From: Crocinitomicaceae bacterium
GTDB lineage: Bacteria > Bacteroidota > Bacteroidia > Flavobacteriales_D > Crocinitomicaceae
Assembly (NCBI GenBank): GCA_013215515.1
Contig: JABSPC010000067.1
Span: forward strand, 1-8,252
DNA: 8,252 nt
Direction of reading: 5' to 3'
Positions 5,858-8,252 of this stretch are shown piece after piece. The notes under the pieces are model-generated. The model searched no databases, had not been told where the DNA came from, and saw only the letters and a list, made by a program, of their open reading frames with translations. Made by a program: the position numbers and the translations under genes. Every line of letters starts with the position of its first letter. Position 1 is the first letter of the stretch.

Positions 5858-6520
5858 TTAGTTGCAGCCATTTTTCGAAATAACGGAAATCCAAAAGGCA
5901 GAACGTTGATCTATTTCATAAGCACGCACTTTGACTTTATCATCCGTAATTCGTATAAGATGCATTGGAATATTATTTTGCTCCAAATACTTTTTGAGGA
6001 ACTTAATTCGCGCCTTGGTATGGTCCTTTTTTTCTATTGAACTCCCCATATAATATAGGTCTAAGCATAGAGTGGGGGATTGCTCAAAAAGAAGCTTCAA
6101 GTAGTTGATGTCAAATCCTTGGGTTTCAGAAGTTTTGTTTTTCCCAAAGAAGATGGCTGCATTTTCTTCCGCATTTGCCGTAATGTTTTTCACCAACTGA
6201 ACGTCAAGCGTGTAATTGGAACCAATAATACTATCTGATGGTAGATAGATGATTATATCCGTTTCCGTCTGGTATTTATAATCAAATGTGAGCATGTACG
6301 TCTTGTCGTAGTTGAACTTCGTCTTAATCGCGAATTTCCCTTGTGCATCGCTGAGTACAGATAGAATTGAATCCGTATTTTCCCATAACGTAACGGAGAC
6401 ATTGTTTAAAATTTCATTTTTATCGTTGAGTAGAGTCCCGTTTAATTCCACATCCTTTGTTTGCTGCGAAAAGCAGAAGTACTGGGAAAGAACTAATAGG
6501 AAAGTAAAAATCTGTTTCAT
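5858..6520 (-). CDS. Secreted protein with carboxypeptidase-regulatory-like domain and possible degenerate OmpA-like end
   Basis: The 220-aa product begins with a signal peptide (MKQIFTFLLVLSQYFCFSQ) ending in the FSQ site common in this phylum. Residues about 23-110 have the carboxypeptidase-regulatory-like pattern: VELNGTLLNDKNEILNNVSV, then SDAQGKFAIKTKF and a YMLTFDYKY strand. Residues about 122-200 (AIFFGKNKT near the start, LDLYYMGSS, KARIKFLKKYLEQNNIPMHL, then IRITDD) loosely follow the OmpA/MotB order strand, helix, strand, helix with 'RA..v..yL...gi', but without the usual D and R peptidoglycan-binding residues in standard form. The OmpA relation is therefore tentative. The protein ends in a Cys-containing NGCN. 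Likely periplasmic or outer-membrane associated. It lies 41 bases after the endonuclease-like gene and 27 before the flavoprotein gene. Confidence 0.75.
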   Translation of the reverse strand: MKQIFTFLLVLSQYFCFSQQTKDVELNGTLLNDKNEILNNVSVTLWENTDSILSVLSDAQGKFAIKTKFNYDKTYMLTFDYKYQTETDIIIYLPSDSIIGSNYTLDVQLVKNITANAEENAAIFFGKNKTSETQGFDINYLKLLFEQSPTLCLDLYYMGSSIEKKDHTKARIKFLKKYLEQNNIPMHLIRITDDKVKVRAYEIDQRSAFWISVISKNGCN

Positions 6521-6561
6521 CGCTAAGCAGATAACGCTTAAAAAGTTTGTTTGGTACGACC

Positions 6562-7524
6562 TTACTTAAATTTCAGTGTGATATGAACCGGTAAATGATC
6601 TGAATAACCATCTAGATATTTTCCTCCGCCATATGTTCTAAAGGGAACAATGTTTCCTTTGTATTCGGTCAATAGGTATTCGTTATCCGCAATTTTACCG
6701 GAGTCCTTTGCAGTATACACGCCTTTTTTCTTAAACATGTTTTTAGAAACCATAATATGGTCTAAAATGCCCCATTCTCCTCTGTAAGAACTTGTTCCTT
6801 TGTGTACTCCAGACTCGGCAGTTATCATAGGGGTTAATGATTCACTTATCAACTGTGGTGCTGCATTATCGGGATGGTCATTTAAATCTCCCATGAAGAT
6901 AATTTGTGCTTTTTTATCAGCATTCATTATAGAATCAATAAATTCTGTGGCATTCTTCGCAGCCACTAATCTTTTCGGTTCACTTTTTTCAGCTCCACCA
7001 TAACGACTTGGCCAGTGATTCACCATTGCATATATGATTTCTTTGTCTTTGCAGAACTTCGCCCAAACAATGTCACGAGTTGGTCTTGAACCTTCTGGTA
7101 AATCAAAACGAACAACTCCATTTTCTAAAAGAGTCAATATTGTACTATCGTAAATAATTGCGTTGTCAATTCCTCTCATGTCCAAGCTTTCAGTATGAAC
7201 TACGGCGTGTGTTTCTTTCATGCCTCCAGAATTTACAATATCTTGGACGACCTGTTTGTTCTCAATTTCACACAATCCAATGAGCACTGGTTGATCAAAA
7301 AGAGCAATATACTTGTTGATATTTGCAATTTTTTTGTTGTACTTCTTTGCGTCCCATTTCTTCTTTCCGCTTGGTAGAAATTCAGCATCATTTTTATCCG
7401 CTGTGTCAAGGGTGTCGAATAAATTCTCAACATTATAAAAGATAACAGATCCTTCTTTTACTTGAGCTTGAACACTCAGTATACACAGAGTAAATAGGAG
7501 AGATAAACTAATTTTAATCATCAT
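6562..7524 (-). CDS. Secreted endonuclease/exonuclease/phosphatase-family protein
   Basis: The 320-aa product has a signal peptide (MMIKISLSLLFTLCILSVQA, cleaved before Q21) and a complete EEP (DNase I-like) catalytic set. NVENLFD (31-37) gives the metal-site Asn31. GLCEIEN (83-89) gives the metal-binding Glu86. RGIDNAIIYD (117-126) is the conserved R-x-x-D/N strand. NHWPSR (169-174) gives His170. GDLND (212-216) gives Asp213 and Asn215. WGILDHIM (251-258) and YSDHLPV (307-313) provide the closing Asp and the catalytic His310. Members hydrolyse phosphodiester or phosphomonoester bonds in a Mg-dependent manner; the NVENLFD...WPSR type is widespread in Bacteroidota as an exported protein, and its natural substrate (extracellular DNA, RNA or lipid phosphate) cannot be told from sequence. 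There is no T9SS tail. It starts 21 bases after the WbqC-like gene, so co-transcription is likely. A second ATG (codon 2) is an equally possible start. Confidence 0.9.
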   Translation of the reverse strand: MMIKISLSLLFTLCILSVQAQVKEGSVIFYNVENLFDTLDTADKNDAEFLPSGKKKWDAKKYNKKIANINKYIALFDQPVLIGLCEIENKQVVQDIVNSGGMKETHAVVHTESLDMRGIDNAIIYDSTILTLLENGVVRFDLPEGSRPTRDIVWAKFCKDKEIIYAMVNHWPSRYGGAEKSEPKRLVAAKNATEFIDSIMNADKKAQIIFMGDLNDHPDNAAPQLISESLTPMITAESGVHKGTSSYRGEWGILDHIMVSKNMFKKKGVYTAKDSGKIADNEYLLTEYKGNIVPFRTYGGGKYLDGYSDHLPVHITLKFK

Positions 7525-7545
7525 GTTAATTGTGTTTACAAGGAT

Positions 7546-8151
7546 TTACTGACTCTTAATCAAATTTCGTGCAAGAGGTCCTTCACACATCACTGCATCT
7601 AAAATAGAAAGATTCATTGTAAAACTTTCATCTGATGGAAATACTTGAATATAAGGAGAGGGAAGGAGTTCTTGGTTGAGGTTTTTATCCGTTAACAAAG
7701 AGCGAGGATCGTTTTCGATGACCGGTTGAAATTCCTTGGTTAAAATTAATTCAGTAGAAATGTCTAGCCATTGTAAAATCCGCTGTGCAATATCCATGTT
7801 GAATTTTAGGAAATTGGTCTCTTCAGAAAATATAATTTCATGAACTTCAATGCTGTAATAATCAAAGAATGCTGCACTTTGATACGCCGTCATTATAGAC
7901 CTCCAATGGCGTTTTTGCCAATTTTCATCTGTTGATAGGATTACTTCATCCGTAGGTGTTTTAGACCCAGAATGTTTCTTAGTCGGAATGGACAGCGTTA
8001 AAATTCCATCAGCTCCAAGGATGTCGCAACGATTTCTATACGATTGTTTCGGAAAATGTTCCTTGGCTTCTATATATACTTTTTCGTGCTTCGCTACTTC
8101 TTTAAAATAAGCAACGCTGCCAAAATAGGCCGTAGGAAGTACAGGGATCAT
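7546..8151 (-). CDS. WbqC-like family protein
   Basis: The 201-aa cytoplasmic protein has no signal peptide or membrane helix. It starts with LPTAYFGSVAYF (5-16), followed by EHFPKQSYRNRCDILGADG (32-50) and LTLSIP (51-56). HWRSIMTAYQSAAFFDYY (81-98) holds the invariant HW..I..AY....FF.YY pattern. These blocks define the WbqC-like family (named from an O-antigen cluster gene), whose biochemical function is not established. The length is normal, and the final third (PYIQVFPSDESF, then LSILDAVMCEGPLARNLI) also fits the family pattern Y.QVF......F..NLSILDLL...G. Its ATG overlaps the lepB stop in an ATGA (8148-8151). The lepB-WbqC pair is a conserved neighbourhood in flavobacteria, which argues for expression together with the secretion machinery gene rather than a surface-polysaccharide locus. 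Confidence 0.9.
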   Translation of the reverse strand: MIPVLPTAYFGSVAYFKEVAKHEKVYIEAKEHFPKQSYRNRCDILGADGILTLSIPTKKHSGSKTPTDEVILSTDENWQKRHWRSIMTAYQSAAFFDYYSIEVHEIIFSEETNFLKFNMDIAQRILQWLDISTELILTKEFQPVIENDPRSLLTDKNLNQELLPSPYIQVFPSDESFTMNLSILDAVMCEGPLARNLIKSQ

Positions 8152-8252
8152 TTGATCATTGTGAACATTCTACCCCACCGGAAGCCACCATAAGGATCAC
8201 TAGAAAGCCATACCATAGAAGCTTTACCAACAATATGATCTTCTGGAACAAA
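8148..8252 (-). CDS. lepB: Signal peptidase I, C-terminal fragment (cut by window edge)
   Basis: A frame entering from the right edge encodes 34 residues: FVPEDHIVGKASMVWLSSDP followed by YGGFRWGRMFTMIK, then TGA at 8150-8148. VPEDHIVGKA matches the conserved box after the GDNR-x-x-S-x-D-S-R region of signal peptidase I, and the (I/F)RW.R(M/L)F end is typical of Bacteroidota LepB. The enzyme is membrane-anchored and removes signal peptides from exported proteins using a Ser/Lys dyad that lies outside this window. The stop overlaps the WbqC-like start by four bases, giving translational coupling. The downstream genes include several exported proteins, although that is no proof of a functional link. 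Confidence 0.85.
   Translation of the reverse strand, partial: FVPEDHIVGKASMVWLSSDPYGGFRWGRMFTMIK

Noticed and set aside
6524..6540. Inverted repeat TAAGC-N7-GCTTA just upstream of the 220-aa gene
   Set aside because: The stem is only 5 bp with an AT-rich spacer and no second copy elsewhere in the window, so there is too little to call an operator.
1..8252. CRISPR array, tRNA/rRNA, phage, or toxin-antitoxin genes
   Set aside because: No regularly spaced repeats, no tRNA-like cloverleaf, and no phage or toxin family motif were found on either strand.

Overview
The window looks like a low-GC chromosome segment of a member of the Bacteroidota, most likely a marine or freshwater flavobacterium (order Flavobacteriales). 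Four things support this: a Por-type (type IX secretion) C-terminal sorting tail, several lipoprotein-free signal peptides ending in FGQ/FSQ/AQ-like sites, a lepB-WbqC gene pair, and starts without Shine-Dalgarno sequences but with at least one TAnnTTTG -7 promoter box. The genus assignment is inference.

Left part (1-3150, + strand). The first 130 bases encode the C-terminal end of an IS30-family transposase, followed directly by the putative right inverted repeat of that element. Next is a secreted 471-aa protein with an N-terminal carboxypeptidase-regulatory-like domain and a propeller-like body. A short intergenic region follows, with a strong intrinsic terminator that may end a small RNA. 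Then comes a secreted beta-rich T9SS-cargo gene. Its natural start (1880) is separated from its body by a single in-frame TAG, where the family pattern strongly suggests a Trp codon. A perfect 20-bp inverted copy of the IS end lies 9 bp upstream of that start. This region therefore looks scarred by insertion-sequence activity, with one gene probably inactivated.

Right part (3160-8252, - strand). Seven genes run in one direction with very short gaps or 4-base overlaps. In transcription order they are: the end of signal peptidase I (lepB), a WbqC-like protein, a secreted endonuclease/exonuclease/phosphatase-fold protein, a secreted carboxypeptidase-regulatory-like protein with a possible degenerate OmpA-like end, a PP_4765/HI0933-type flavoprotein, a 137-aa two-helix membrane protein of unknown function, and a secreted clostripain-like (C11) cysteine peptidase with an altered residue near its catalytic Cys. 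An internal TAnnTTTG box just before the flavoprotein gene suggests that the last three genes can be transcribed separately. The two halves converge on a shared intergenic space with a hairpin terminator at 3115-3150.

No CRISPR array, tRNA, rRNA or phage genes were seen. The best leads for novelty are the paired IS30-end repeats, the amber-interrupted T9SS gene, the possible sigma-54-type small RNA at 1661-1748, and the unusual C11 peptidase encoded with an orphan membrane protein.
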